From assembly GCF_018613605.1 (NCBI RefSeq), contig NZ_JAGGPU010000018.1:1-64000 (forward strand): DNA of 64,000 nt, read 5' to 3'. The notes beneath the pieces are model-generated. The model ran no database searches. It saw nothing but the letters and a program-made list of their open reading frames with translations, and was not told the DNA's origin. The translations under genes and the position numbers were made by a program. Shown here in pieces: positions 1 to 8,508 of this stretch (its first letter is position 1; each line of letters begins with the position of its first letter). Source of the DNA: Pedobacter sp. ISL-64 (lineage in GTDB: Bacteria; Bacteroidota; Bacteroidia; Sphingobacteriales; Sphingobacteriaceae).

Positions 1-57
1 CGACGTCAACCTGATCGGAGCGAGCATCCCGATTCTTCATCGGGATAAAGCGGAGAG
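1..57. repeat. Left part of a dispersed hairpin repeat, cut by the IS110 element
   Basis: This stretch aligns with the lead-in of the repeat at 1688-1730 and at 8860-8925: a GATCG block, a hairpin (CCCGATTCTTCATCGGG) and the end CGGAGAG. In the uninterrupted copy CGGAGAG is followed directly by CGGGAGTGCAG; here that continuation appears only at 1466, beyond the insertion sequence. Confidence 0.75.
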
Positions 58-191
58 GTACTGTCTTTAAAAGCAAATAAAAGTTGATAAAAATTTAGCT
101 TCTGAGAAGCATTAATTTAAATGGCTTCCATTTGTAAAACAGTACAATAACTTTACCTTTGTTTTAGTGAAAACTTCCTTCTGGAATTTTA

Positions 192-1241
192 TCATGTGTA
201 GCTCTGGATTTTTCTGGAGCTATTATTTTTTTCTAAAAAGGTGAATTGGGGATTGTATCTCTGCTCATTTTTCCAAAGATGGTACATCATTACCAATAAT
301 TTTTTTTGTACGGCAACATAGCCTTTCATCTTAAATCCTGTTCGCTCAACAACTCTTTCATAAAGACTTTTAAATTGTGGCTGGTCATCCCTTACCGCAC
401 AAAATGCTGGCATAAATAGAATTCTTCTGATCCGGGAATTTCCCTTTTTTGATATTTTTGTTTTTCCTATATGCTTGCCTGATTGGTTTTCTATCACATC
501 GTAACCTGAATATTTCACTAAAGATGCCGAACTTTTAAATAATGTAAACCCATTGGTTTCAGCGACAATTACACAAAATGATAGCAGACTAACCCCTTTT
601 ATTGCTGTAATATTTTCATAATGAAGATTTAAAATCTTGTCTGTTTTAACAAGCTTTTCCATTGCTTTTTCCATTTCTAATACTTGTTGCTCAAGCAGTC
701 TTATTGTTTTGTTCAGTTGCTTTATAACTTCCCTGCTTTGGAACTGAGCATGGTTGAGTGCCTCAAGCTGGTTACCCATAACATTGATGGTCTCTTTTAG
801 GTTTTGATGCTGACGGGTATAGTGCCTAAGTTCATATAATTTCTCACTTCCGGGTGTCCAGGGCTCCAGGTTCTTTTCTGCGCCAATTTTAGCAAGACCG
901 CGGGCATCTATACTGTCATTTTTAGAGTTTGCTCCGTCTGCCTGTAGGTACTTCTTAGCCTTATTTGGCAATAAAATACTTAACACTAAGCCTTTGGAAT
1001 GCAGAAACCACGCAAGTTGTTCATGGTAGACCCCAGTGGCTTCCATTACAATGCGCAGGGGCAGCTCTTCTTTCTGGTGCTGTTTGATCCATGCCAAAAA
1101 CTCTTTAAAACCGCCAGGGCTGTTGGATAACTTACGGCTGGATTTTACAGTTACTTTCTGGCTGCTGTCTATGACCGACAAACAGCAATGAAAATCCTTT
1201 TTTGAAACATCAATTCCGATAGAATACTTTAAGTTCATCAT
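192..1241 (-). CDS. IS110-family transposase (DEDD recombinase)
   Basis: This is the recombinase that moves the surrounding IS. Counted from the Met-Met at 1241, the product has 349 residues. An N-terminal RuvC-like DEDD domain shows D11 (GIDVSK), E67 (VMEATGVY), D109 and D112 (KNDSIDARG). A coiled middle (about 150-205) leads to a C-terminal Transposase_20 domain with NQSGK, whose Ser (about 254) matches the catalytic serine position of the family. The frame stays open to 1328, but the extra 29 residues are unlike the family and AAAGG lies just before the Met pair, so 1241 is preferred. The gene looks intact. Confidence 0.9.
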   Translation of the reverse strand: MMNLKYSIGIDVSKKDFHCCLSVIDSSQKVTVKSSRKLSNSPGGFKEFLAWIKQHQKEELPLRIVMEATGVYHEQLAWFLHSKGLVLSILLPNKAKKYLQADGANSKNDSIDARGLAKIGAEKNLEPWTPGSEKLYELRHYTRQHQNLKETINVMGNQLEALNHAQFQSREVIKQLNKTIRLLEQQVLEMEKAMEKLVKTDKILNLHYENITAIKGVSLLSFCVIVAETNGFTLFKSSASLVKYSGYDVIENQSGKHIGKTKISKKGNSRIRRILFMPAFCAVRDDQPQFKSLYERVVERTGFKMKGYVAVQKKLLVMMYHLWKNEQRYNPQFTFLEKNNSSRKIQSYT

Positions 1242-1349
1242 ACCTTTATTATTTAGATTGAAATAATCAATAATCTCTCTTAGCTTTTGCTCATGGTATA
1301 GATGATCCAAATACAGCGAAATGGTCAATAGGTACTGTTCAAACTTTAA

Positions 1350-1440
1350 GAAATAAAAAAAGGGAGGGTTATCCTCTCACGACGGCATCGATTAATTTTC
1401 GTGTCTTGCGGGACTACAAGTTTATCTCCCTCTTTTGATT
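1350..1440 (-). ncRNA. Putative IS110 bridge RNA
   Basis: IS110 elements encode a structured guide (bridge) RNA in the noncoding end upstream of the transposase. Here that end can fold: outer arms 1355-1367 and 1425-1436 pair (AAAAGGGAG with CTCCC-TCTTTT, one bulge), enclosing a perfect inner stem CACGA/TCGTG (1378-1382 with 1399-1403). The internal loops could hold target- and donor-pairing guides. The fold is seen in the sequence; the function is inferred from position. Confidence 0.5.
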
Positions 1441-1465
1441 ATTTTTATTATAAAGGTAAAGATAT

Positions 1466-1918
1466 GAGCGGGAGTGCAGCCCTCAAAAAGCGCTGAACTG
1501 CTCATTTCCCAATCCTAAATGTTGATATTTTGATTTGAAAACGTATGGTTTGCCGTTCTTAGGTGGGGTTCCGTCCTGCCATCCACTTTATCCCGATGAA
1601 AAATCGGGATGCCCGTTCCTGTCAGGTTTATAATGAAAGGCTTGCTCCTGACATGTTGCCACAAGCACCAGCACTTTGTTACTAAATCCGATCGCAGTGG
1701 TCCCGACTTTACGTCGGGAGGAACGGAGAGCGGGAGTGCAGCCCTCAAAAAGCGCTGAACTGCTCATTTCCCAATCCTAAATGTTGATATTTTGATTTGA
1801 AAACGTATGGTTTGCCGTTTTTAGGTGGGGTTCCGTCCTGCCATCCACTTTATCCCGATGAAAAATCGGGATGCCCGTTCCTGTCAGGTTTATAACCGAA
1901 AGGCTTGCTCCTGACATG
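1466..1918. repeat. Two tandem copies of a ~190-bp hairpin repeat (1466-1655 and 1728-1918)
   Basis: The copies are nearly identical over about 190 bases, offset by 262-263, and joined by a lead-in (1688-1730) like the one at 1-57. Each contains the hairpin ATCCCGATGAAAAATCGGGAT and a downstream stem TGTCAGG/CCTGACA. Diverged members occur at 8860-9110, 21938-22012 and 30601-30676. Short open frames inside are not conserved between copies, so I do not call them genes. From 1919 to 2065 I see nothing. Confidence 0.85.
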
Positions 1919-2065
1919 GCTCAAAAAGGATTTATTTTTTGCACCTAAGCGCTATAAAGGCACTCTTAACTTTACTTCTGAATAAAGCCTATGACGGGCT
2001 ACAGCTGCCATAAACCATTTCCTTACATTTTCCTGAAAAAACGAACTAAATAATGTGGTTTTAGA

Positions 2066-2096
2066 TTTGAATTCCATTACAATAATATTAGCTTTG
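2066..2096 (+). promoter_or_regulatory. Bacteroidota sigma-A promoter of sucD
   Basis: TTTG at 2066-2069 and TAGCTTTG at 2089-2096 are separated by 19 bases, a full match to the Bacteroidota consensus (TTTG near -33, TAnnTTTG near -7). Transcription would start near 2101, leaving a leader of about 15 bases. Confidence 0.75.
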
Positions 2097-2116
2097 CACA
2101 AAAAAAATATTGATAC

Positions 2117-2989
2117 ATGAGCGTTTTAGTAAATAAAGATTCTAAGGTTATCGTTCAGGGTTTTACCGGAAACGAAGGAACTTACCACGCTGAGCAGATG
2201 CTGGCCTATGGTACAAACGTAGTTGGTGGTGTAACGCCTGGCAAAGGTGGGCAATTGCATTTAGATAAGCCTGTTTTTAATACTGTTAAAGATGCCGTTG
2301 ATAAAACGGGTGCAAATGTATCTATCATTTTTGTGCCACCAGCTTTTGCTGCTGATGCAATTATGGAAGCTGCCGAAGGCGGTATTAAAGTTATTGTTTG
2401 TATTACTGAAGGTATCCCAACTAAGGATATGATTCAGGTTAAAGAATATATTGCTGACCGCGATGTTACGCTTATCGGCCCTAACTGCCCGGGTGTAATT
2501 ACTGCTGATGAAGCTAAAATCGGCATCATGCCAGGTTTTATCTTCAAAAAAGGTCACGTAGGAGTGGTTTCTAAATCAGGAACCTTAACTTACGAAGCGG
2601 TAGATCAGGTTGTTAAAGCTGGTTTAGGTATTACAACGGCTATCGGTATCGGTGGTGACCCAATTATTGGAACACCTACTGTAGAAGCGGTTAAATTATT
2701 AATGAACGATCCTGAAACTCATGGTATCATCATGATTGGTGAAATTGGTGGTGGAATGGAAGCAGAAGCTGCCCGCTGGATCAAAGAACATGGTACTAAA
2801 CCAGTTGTTGGTTTCATCGCTGGTCAAACTGCGCCTCCGGGACGTAGAATGGGCCACGCTGGTGCTATTGTTGGTGGTGCTGATGATACTGCAGCTGCTA
2901 AAATGAAAATCATGCGCGAGTGTGGTATCCGTGTAGTAGAAAGTCCTGCTGAAATCGGTGCTGCAATGGCAGAAGAATTAGCTAAATAA
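2117..2989 (+). CDS. sucD: Succinyl-CoA synthetase (ADP/GDP-forming) subunit alpha
   Basis: The alpha subunit pairs with SucC to interconvert succinyl-CoA and succinate with nucleotide phosphorylation in the citric acid cycle, in the cytoplasm. The 290 residues are full length. The N-terminal CoA-binding Rossmann fold carries GFTGNEGTYHAEQ, the middle shows GPNCPGVI, and the phosphorylated histidine is H247 in RRMGHAGAIVGG. No sucC is adjacent, so the subunits are encoded apart, as is common in Bacteroidota. The gene has its own strong promoter and a strong terminator, so it is probably monocistronic. Confidence 0.96.
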   Translation: MSVLVNKDSKVIVQGFTGNEGTYHAEQMLAYGTNVVGGVTPGKGGQLHLDKPVFNTVKDAVDKTGANVSIIFVPPAFAADAIMEAAEGGIKVIVCITEGIPTKDMIQVKEYIADRDVTLIGPNCPGVITADEAKIGIMPGFIFKKGHVGVVSKSGTLTYEAVDQVVKAGLGITTAIGIGGDPIIGTPTVEAVKLLMNDPETHGIIMIGEIGGGMEAEAARWIKEHGTKPVVGFIAGQTAPPGRRMGHAGAIVGGADDTAAAKMKIMRECGIRVVESPAEIGAAMAEELAK

Positions 2990-3010
2990 GATTTAAAAAT
3001 CTCGTTATAG

Positions 3011-3050
3011 AAAAGCGTTTCGATTAGGTTCGAAGCGCTTTTTGTTTTTT
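3011..3050 (+). terminator. Intrinsic terminator of sucD
   Basis: Thirteen pairs (3011-3023 with 3030-3042, one G-T) close a six-base loop, and the T-rich tail runs to 3050. It lies 21 bases after the sucD stop. Confidence 0.85.
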
Positions 3051-3384
3051 AACCACAGAGAGCGCAAAGAAAAGGCGCAAAGTGCACAGAGCAGGGCTTA
3101 TATTCCTGTCTTTTTTGTTTTCATTCCGTCATTCCCGCGCAGGCGGGAATCTTAATGCTTAACTAATGGGTTAAATGAATCTACACCGTCATGGTGGATT
3201 TATTTCATGAAGACACAACTATACTATGAACTATAGGTTAAAAGCACCTACTTTGTATCCTTCTCCTCCAGGAGAGGGATAGCGCTACAGTACAAACCCC
3301 ACAAACTTTGTCAGGGTGAGGTAAACACTACTCCATTCCTCTAAACCTGCAAACCAAAACAGAATCTATAGCGTATATTGAGGT
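3051..3384. repeat. Gene-free stretch made of three kinds of dispersed repeat
   Basis: 3051-3092 is an AACCACAGAG...GCGCAAAG tract like those near 16626 and 18925. 3128-3152 holds the hairpin ATTCCCGC-GCAG-GCGGGAAT. 3259-3322 has TCCTCCAGGAGAGGGATAGC and a later AGGGTGAGG, resembling a common intergenic repeat. There is no plausible gene and no clear msrB promoter. Confidence 0.55.
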
Positions 3385-3888
3385 ATGAAAACGATGTTAA
3401 ATAAACTATTTTTGGTTTCTGCTGTTGTTTTAATAACAGGTATTTCTGCTTGTGCCCAAAAGCAAGATAAGAAAGCCGTAAAACAATCGAAGGAAACAGA
3501 ACAAATCATACCAAAAAAGAAAATGAACTGGAATCCATTAACACCCGAAGAAGAAAGAGTAATTGTAAATAAAGGTACAGAATACCCTGGTACAGGTAAA
3601 TATGAACATACAACAGATAAAGGAACTTATACCTGTAAACGTTGTAATGCGGCCTTGTACCGTTCGGAAAGTAAGTTCGATGCACACTGCGGCTGGCCTG
3701 CTTTCGATGATGAAATTAAAGGTGCTGTAAAGCGTATTCCTGACGCCGATGGTTCCCGTACAGAAATTGTTTGTGCCAACTGTGGCGCGCATCTTGGCCA
3801 CGTATTTTTGGGCGAAGGATTTACCAATAAAGACACCCGCCATTGTGTAAATTCGATCTCAATGAATTTCGTGCCGGATCAAAAATAA
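3385..3888 (+). CDS. msrB: Peptide-methionine (R)-S-oxide reductase MsrB, lipoprotein form
   Basis: This enzyme reduces methionine-R-sulfoxide in proteins. The 167 residues begin with a lipoprotein signal whose lipobox ISAC puts the lipidated Cys at 23, so the enzyme should sit on the periplasmic side. The SelR domain covers about 47-165: zinc pairs C84/C87 (CKRC) and C130/C133 (CANC), HCGWPAF at 101-107, and the catalytic Cys 154 in RHCVNS. Residues 24-46 are a lysine-rich linker. It stands alone between two terminators. The electron donor is not evident from the neighbours. Confidence 0.95.
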   Translation: MKTMLNKLFLVSAVVLITGISACAQKQDKKAVKQSKETEQIIPKKKMNWNPLTPEEERVIVNKGTEYPGTGKYEHTTDKGTYTCKRCNAALYRSESKFDAHCGWPAFDDEIKGAVKRIPDADGSRTEIVCANCGAHLGHVFLGEGFTNKDTRHCVNSISMNFVPDQK

Positions 3889-3912
3889 GGTGGATGTAGA
3901 AGGGTTAGGTAG

Positions 3913-3944
3913 AGGCGTACGGCGATTAGCTGTACGCCTTTTTT
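3913..3944 (+). terminator. Intrinsic terminator of msrB
   Basis: AGGCGTAC (3913-3920) pairs with GTACGCCT (3932-3939) across an 11-base loop and is followed by six T. Confidence 0.85.
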
Positions 3945-3975
3945 AATGCACAAAATGGAGCTGTTTTTCTACAAA

Positions 3976-4006
3976 TTGTTGATTATAAACTAAATGCTTA
4001 TATTTG
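3976..4006 (+). promoter_or_regulatory. Promoter of the RlpA-like gene
   Basis: TTG at 3976-3978 and TATATTTG at 3999-4006 (TAnnTTTG) lie 20 bases apart, 26 bases before the start codon at 4033. Confidence 0.65.
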
Positions 4007-4032
4007 CAGGCTCGACAAAGAAAATTTAGCCT

Positions 4033-4413
4033 ATGAAGTATCTGCTGTTATTAAGTTTTTGTTTCCTGTTTTTACAGAGCAATGCACAGAATTCTGATTC
4101 ATCAAATGAACCGGATAGTATTAAAAAAACAGTTCTCGCAACTTATTATCACAGAAAATTCGAAGGCCGCCGCACCACCAGTGGCGCCAAATACCGGGCA
4201 AAAAAGCTAACAGCTGCCCATCGTACACTGCCATTCGGCACCATGGTTACAGTAACCAATCCAGATAACGGAAAATCGGTAGTAGTAAAGGTAAATGACC
4301 GTGGTCCTTTCTCTAAAAGATTGGCGATAGATCTATCTGAACGTGCTGCAAAACAGATCGGTATCTTCCGTAAAGGCATAGCTAAAGTAAGCCTCAGTTA
4401 TACGGTTGAATGA
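4033..4413 (+). CDS. RlpA-like septal ring protein (double-psi beta-barrel)
   Basis: A short exported protein of 126 residues. Signal peptide 1-18 ends SNA-Q. The rest is one RlpA double-psi beta-barrel: ATYYHRKFEGRRTTSG (36-51), TAAHRTLPFGTMVTVTN (60-76) and NDRGPF (88-93), whose Asp matches the catalytic acid of RlpA lytic transglycosylases acting on denuded peptidoglycan. The C-terminal SPOR domain of E. coli RlpA is absent, so septal targeting cannot be assumed. The gene has its own promoter and terminator hairpin. Confidence 0.88.
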   Translation: MKYLLLLSFCFLFLQSNAQNSDSSNEPDSIKKTVLATYYHRKFEGRRTTSGAKYRAKKLTAAHRTLPFGTMVTVTNPDNGKSVVVKVNDRGPFSKRLAIDLSERAAKQIGIFRKGIAKVSLSYTVE

Positions 4414-4421
4414 TACTCCTC

Positions 4422-4441
4422 TTGGCTCTATTTGGAGCCAA
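4422..4441 (+). terminator. Hairpin after the RlpA-like gene
   Basis: TTGGCTC (4422-4428) pairs perfectly with GAGCCAA (4435-4441) around a six-base loop, eight bases past the stop codon. There is no long T run, so termination may be weak. Confidence 0.5.
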
Positions 4442-4868
4442 TTATACCCCTTAAATTTAAGTTATTAACACTCATTTTGGTTTGCTAAGCCCTTGAAAAG
4501 AAACGATTAGCTTTTTTTTCGCTTGAAAATGATATTCGACTGATCGTTTTTCCCCAGCAATTGAACAGGGTGTTAACAACTTTGGTTCACAAAAAAGGGC
4601 CACCGTATATATATTTGTTATAACAAAGTTCTTTAACTTCTTGCGCTTGAAAACAAATATAAAAGCTTAGTTTTTAGTAATTTATACGTACATCACCTGA
4701 TTGCAATTTTAAATTTTCCCTAACTAAAAACTCAGTTGTTTGTCAGGCAATAGGGTTAGCACTTTCACAACAGCGTTTTGATAAAAGACATTACAATCAT
4801 CATATAAAATTGATGGATGCGTGCCTTTGTCGGCTCTGTTAAAAAAATAGAATTAAAAACATCAGCGT
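4442..4868. other. Gene-free AT-rich leader region of nrdB
   Basis: About 430 bases without a plausible gene. It contains a TATATATA tract near 4607 and ends in an AT-rich leader. I looked for a pair of NrdR-type 16-bp boxes and could not identify one by eye. Confidence 0.4.
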
Positions 4869-5840
4869 ATGGAACAGGAATTATTACTACAAGAAAACAA
4901 AGATAGATTTGTGCTTTTGCCGATTAAGTATCCGGCAATTTGGGAAATGTATAAAAAGACCGAAGCTAGTTTTTGGACTGCAGAAGAGATTGATCTCTCT
5001 GACGACCAAAAACACTGGGACAATTTAAATGATGGCGAAAGGCATTTCATTTCTCACATCCTTGCTTTCTTTTCTGCTAGTGATGGTATCGTGAACGAAA
5101 ATCTTGCAGTTAACTTCATGAGTGAGGTTCAATTGCCGGAAGCACGTTGTTTTTACGGTTTCCAGATTATGATGGAAAATATTCATGCTGAAACCTACGC
5201 CCTGTTAATCGATACCTATATTAAAGATCCTGAAGAAAAAGACCGTTTATTCCACGCTATTGATACTGTTCCTGCAGTAAAAAGAAAAGCAGAGTGGGCT
5301 TTGCGCTGGATCGACAACGGAACCTTTGCCGAACGTTTAGTGGCTTTTGCTGCTGTTGAAGGTATTTTCTTCAGCGGAAGTTTCTGCTCTATTTTCTGGT
5401 TAAAGAAACGTGGCTTAATGCCGGGATTAACCTTCAGTAACGAGTTGATTTCGAGAGACGAAGGTTCGCACTGCGAATTTGCTTGCTTGTTATATAGCAT
5501 GTTGAGCAATAAATTAAGTGAAGAAGCAGTTCAAGGCATTATCAGCGATGCAGTTGAAATTGAAAAGGAATTTATTACCGAAGCATTACCAGTTGCCTTA
5601 ATTGGTATGAATGCAAAATTAATGAGCCAGTACATTGAGTTTGTTGCCGATAGATGGTTACAGGAGCTGGGTTACAAGAAAATATACCATGCAACCAATC
5701 CTTTCGATTTTATGGAAATGATTTCGTTGCAGGGTAAAACCAACTTCTTCGAAAAACGTGTTGGCGATTATCAGAAAAGTGGTGTATTAACCTCAGCTGA
5801 TAATAATAAACAGGCGTTTTCTTTAGATGAAGACTTTTAA
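4869..5840 (+). CDS. nrdB: Class Ia ribonucleotide reductase, small (beta) subunit
   Basis: NrdB holds the diiron-tyrosyl radical cofactor that starts reduction of ribonucleotides to deoxyribonucleotides. The 323 residues keep the ligand set: D72 (SASDG), E103 and H106 with the radical tyrosine Y110 (ENIHAETY), a Glu in VEGIFFSG, and Glu and His in RDEGSHCEF. Long stretches (GLMPGLTFSNELISRDEG) resemble eukaryotic R2 more than E. coli NrdB. The C-terminal tail (FSLDEDF) is the acidic peptide that docks on NrdA. nrdA follows after 142 bases, probably in one transcript. Confidence 0.96.
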   Translation: MEQELLLQENKDRFVLLPIKYPAIWEMYKKTEASFWTAEEIDLSDDQKHWDNLNDGERHFISHILAFFSASDGIVNENLAVNFMSEVQLPEARCFYGFQIMMENIHAETYALLIDTYIKDPEEKDRLFHAIDTVPAVKRKAEWALRWIDNGTFAERLVAFAAVEGIFFSGSFCSIFWLKKRGLMPGLTFSNELISRDEGSHCEFACLLYSMLSNKLSEEAVQGIISDAVEIEKEFITEALPVALIGMNAKLMSQYIEFVADRWLQELGYKKIYHATNPFDFMEMISLQGKTNFFEKRVGDYQKSGVLTSADNNKQAFSLDEDF

Positions 5841-5982
5841 GGTAGAAGGCAAAAGGTTTTAATCTTGATACTTGTTACCTGCTACTAGATACTAATAAAT
5901 AAATAACAAAAATACAAAGTGATGATTAGGTCTTGATACTTGATACTCACGACTTAATAATAAAACTTAAATCTCATAAAAT

Positions 5983-8367
5983 ATGTTCGTACTAAAAAGA
6001 GATGGCCGCAAAGAAGCGGTGCAATTTGACAAAATCACAGCCCGCATTCAAAAGTTGTGCTATAGTTTAAATTCAGATCTGGTAGATCCAATCGATGTAG
6101 CCAAAAAGGTTATCGAAGGTTTATACGATGGTGTAACAACATCTGAGTTGGACAACCTTGCTGCAGAAACTGCTGCCTCGTTAACAACAAAACACCCTGA
6201 TTACGCTTTGTTGGCATCGCGTATTGCGGTTTCCAACCTACATAAAAACACCACTAAATCATTCTCGGGTACGATGAAAATGTTGTACGAATATTTCGAC
6301 CCGAAAGCGCAGAAAGCGGCTCCGCTTATCGCTGATGATGTTTATGAGATTATAGAAAAAAACAAGGATATTTTAGATAGTTCTATCATTTACGACCGCG
6401 ATTTCGGTTTCGATTATTTCGGTTTTAAAACTTTAGAAAAATCTTACCTTTTAAAAGTTAACGGTCAGATTGTAGAGCGCCCTCAACATTTGTTTATGCG
6501 TGTTTCTGTTGGCATCCACAAAGAAGATATCGATAGCGCAATCAAAACCTATAACTTAATGAGCGAGCGTTGGTTTACACATGCTACACCAACTTTGTTT
6601 AACGCAGCTACACCAAAACCTCAAATGTCGTCATGTTTCTTGTTAACCATGCAGGATGATAGCATCGAAGGTATTTATGATACTTTAAAACAAACAGCTA
6701 AAATTTCGCAAAGTGCAGGTGGCATTGGTTTAAGTATCCACAACATCCGTGCAACAGGATCGTATATTGGTGGTACAAACGGTACAAGTAACGGTATTAT
6801 TCCAATGTTACGTGTATTTAACGATACTGCACGTTACGTAGATCAGGGTGGAGGTAAACGTAAAGGTGCTTTTGCTATTTATTTAGAACCTTGGCATGCA
6901 GATGTTTTCGAATTTTTAGATCTTCGTAAAAACCACGGTAAAGAAGAAATGCGTGCGCGCGATTTGTTTTATGCCCTTTGGATTAATGATTTGTTTATGC
7001 AACGTGTTAAAGATAATGGCGATTGGACATTATTCTGCCCGCACGAAGCACCAGGTTTGGCAGATTGTTTCGGTAAGGAATTCGAAGAATTATACGCTAA
7101 ATACGAAGCAGAAGGCCGTGGCCGTAAAACCATTAAAGCACAAGAGCTTTGGTTTGCTATCTTAGATTCGCAAATTGAAACCGGTACGCCTTATATGTTG
7201 TTTAAAGATGCAGCGAACAGCAAATCTAACCAACAGAATTTAGGTACCATTAAGAGCTCTAACTTGTGTACCGAAATTATCGAGTACACCTCTAAAGATG
7301 AAGTTGCGGTTTGTAATTTAGCTTCATTGGCATTGCCTCGTTTCGTAATCAATGGTGCTTTCGATCACCAAAAATTATACGATGTAACTTATCAGGCTAC
7401 TTTAAACCTGAACAAAATCATCGATCATAACTATTATCCAGTACCAGAAGCTGAAAACTCAAACATGCGCCATCGTCCCGTTGGTTTAGGTGTACAAGGT
7501 TTGGCTGATGCCTTTATCTTATTGCGTTTACCTTTCGAAAGTGATGAGGCTAAACGTTTAAATAAGGATATTTTTGAGACGATTTATTTCGCTTCTATGA
7601 CGGCTTCGCACGATTTGGCTGTGAAAAATGGTCCTTACCAAACGTTTAAAGGTTCGCCATTATCTAAAGGTAAATTCCAGTTCGATTTATGGAATGTTAC
7701 GCCTGATAGCGGCCGTTGGGACTGGAACGCATTGCGCAAAAAAGTAGTTAAAGATGGTGTGTACAACTCATTATTGGTTGCACCAATGCCAACTGCATCT
7801 ACTTCTCAGATTTTAGGTAACAACGAATGTTTCGAGCCATATACTTCTAACATTTACACCCGTCGGGTATTAAGTGGAGAGTTTGTAGTGGTAAATAAAC
7901 ACTTATTGAAAGATTTAGTGGCATTAGGTTTATGGAACAACGATATGAAAAACCAGATCATATTGGCTAATGGTTCTGTTCAGGCAATTGATTCGATTCC
8001 AGATTACATTAAAGAATTGTACAAAACGGTTTGGGAGATCAAAATGCGTAATATCATCGATATGGCTGCAGATCGCGGTGCCTATATCTGTCAATCGCAA
8101 TCGTTAAACTTGTTTATCAATGCACCAAATACTTCAAAATTAACTTCAATGCACTTCTATGCATGGGAGAAAGGTTTGAAAACCGGTATGTACTACTTAC
8201 GTACTCAGGCAGCTTCTCAAGCAGTTAAATTTACTGTAGAGAACCAAGGGGGTAAAGCTATTGAAGCGGTTATCCCAGCTGAAATGACACAAGATCAGGT
8301 TGCAGAAGAAATCGTTGACGGACCAGTTTGTTCAATGGAAGAAGGATGCATTAGTTGTTCGGGTTAG
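5983..8367 (+). CDS. nrdA: Class Ia ribonucleoside-diphosphate reductase, large (alpha) subunit
   Basis: The catalytic subunit, 794 residues. An ATP-cone regulatory domain (about 1-95, starting MFVLKRDGRKEAVQFDKI) suggests dATP feedback control. The ten-stranded barrel carries C218 (MSSCFLL), N427, thiyl-radical C429 and E431 (NLCTEII), and C444 (AVCNLAS). The shuttle pair C789/C792 sits at the very end (CISCSG). The active-site numbering is the same as in mouse R1, consistent with the eukaryote-like NrdB upstream. It follows nrdB after a 142-base spacer containing near-repeats of CTTGATACTTG. Confidence 0.97.
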   Translation: MFVLKRDGRKEAVQFDKITARIQKLCYSLNSDLVDPIDVAKKVIEGLYDGVTTSELDNLAAETAASLTTKHPDYALLASRIAVSNLHKNTTKSFSGTMKMLYEYFDPKAQKAAPLIADDVYEIIEKNKDILDSSIIYDRDFGFDYFGFKTLEKSYLLKVNGQIVERPQHLFMRVSVGIHKEDIDSAIKTYNLMSERWFTHATPTLFNAATPKPQMSSCFLLTMQDDSIEGIYDTLKQTAKISQSAGGIGLSIHNIRATGSYIGGTNGTSNGIIPMLRVFNDTARYVDQGGGKRKGAFAIYLEPWHADVFEFLDLRKNHGKEEMRARDLFYALWINDLFMQRVKDNGDWTLFCPHEAPGLADCFGKEFEELYAKYEAEGRGRKTIKAQELWFAILDSQIETGTPYMLFKDAANSKSNQQNLGTIKSSNLCTEIIEYTSKDEVAVCNLASLALPRFVINGAFDHQKLYDVTYQATLNLNKIIDHNYYPVPEAENSNMRHRPVGLGVQGLADAFILLRLPFESDEAKRLNKDIFETIYFASMTASHDLAVKNGPYQTFKGSPLSKGKFQFDLWNVTPDSGRWDWNALRKKVVKDGVYNSLLVAPMPTASTSQILGNNECFEPYTSNIYTRRVLSGEFVVVNKHLLKDLVALGLWNNDMKNQIILANGSVQAIDSIPDYIKELYKTVWEIKMRNIIDMAADRGAYICQSQSLNLFINAPNTSKLTSMHFYAWEKGLKTGMYYLRTQAASQAVKFTVENQGGKAIEAVIPAEMTQDQVAEEIVDGPVCSMEEGCISCSG

Positions 8368-8379
8368 ACTCGCGCAGTC

Positions 8380-8440
8380 GTCATGCTGAATTTAGTTCAG
8401 CACTTGTATAATATAGATCCTGAAACAAGTTCAGGATGAT
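8380..8440. repeat. CTGAA-type double-hairpin repeat after nrdA
   Basis: Two adjacent hairpins, TGCTGAA-TTTAG-TTCAGCA (8384-8402) and ATCCTGAA-CAAG-TTCAGGAT (8417-8438). Related elements lie at 19000-19066 and 25397-25507. It begins 12 bases after the nrdA stop and may also end transcription. Confidence 0.75.
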
Positions 8441-8508
8441 GAATCTAATAATATCGTAAGGTTTTGGGCAAATGCTCAAAACCTTATTTTTTGTTTATAC
8501 TTTTGTAT

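Larger units (their letters stand above)
58..1465 (-). mobile_element. IS110-family insertion sequence, about 1.41 kb
   Basis: The ends are inferred from the interrupted repeat. Left flank ends CGGAGAG (51-57), right flank starts GAGCGGGAG (1466), and the intact copy reads CGGAGAGCGGGAG (1724 onward). The shared GAG leaves a three-base ambiguity and fits the short core retained on both sides by IS110 elements (CT on the minus strand). There are no obvious terminal inverted repeats, as usual for this family. It carries one transposase gene and about 220 bases of noncoding DNA upstream of it. Confidence 0.8.

Noticed and set aside
1515..1748. Open frame of 77 codons on the minus strand
   Set aside because: It lies inside the tandem repeat, is not kept in the second copy and has no protein-like pattern.
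4442..4868. NrdR boxes upstream of nrdB
   Set aside because: No pair of matching 16-bp boxes at proper spacing could be found by eye.
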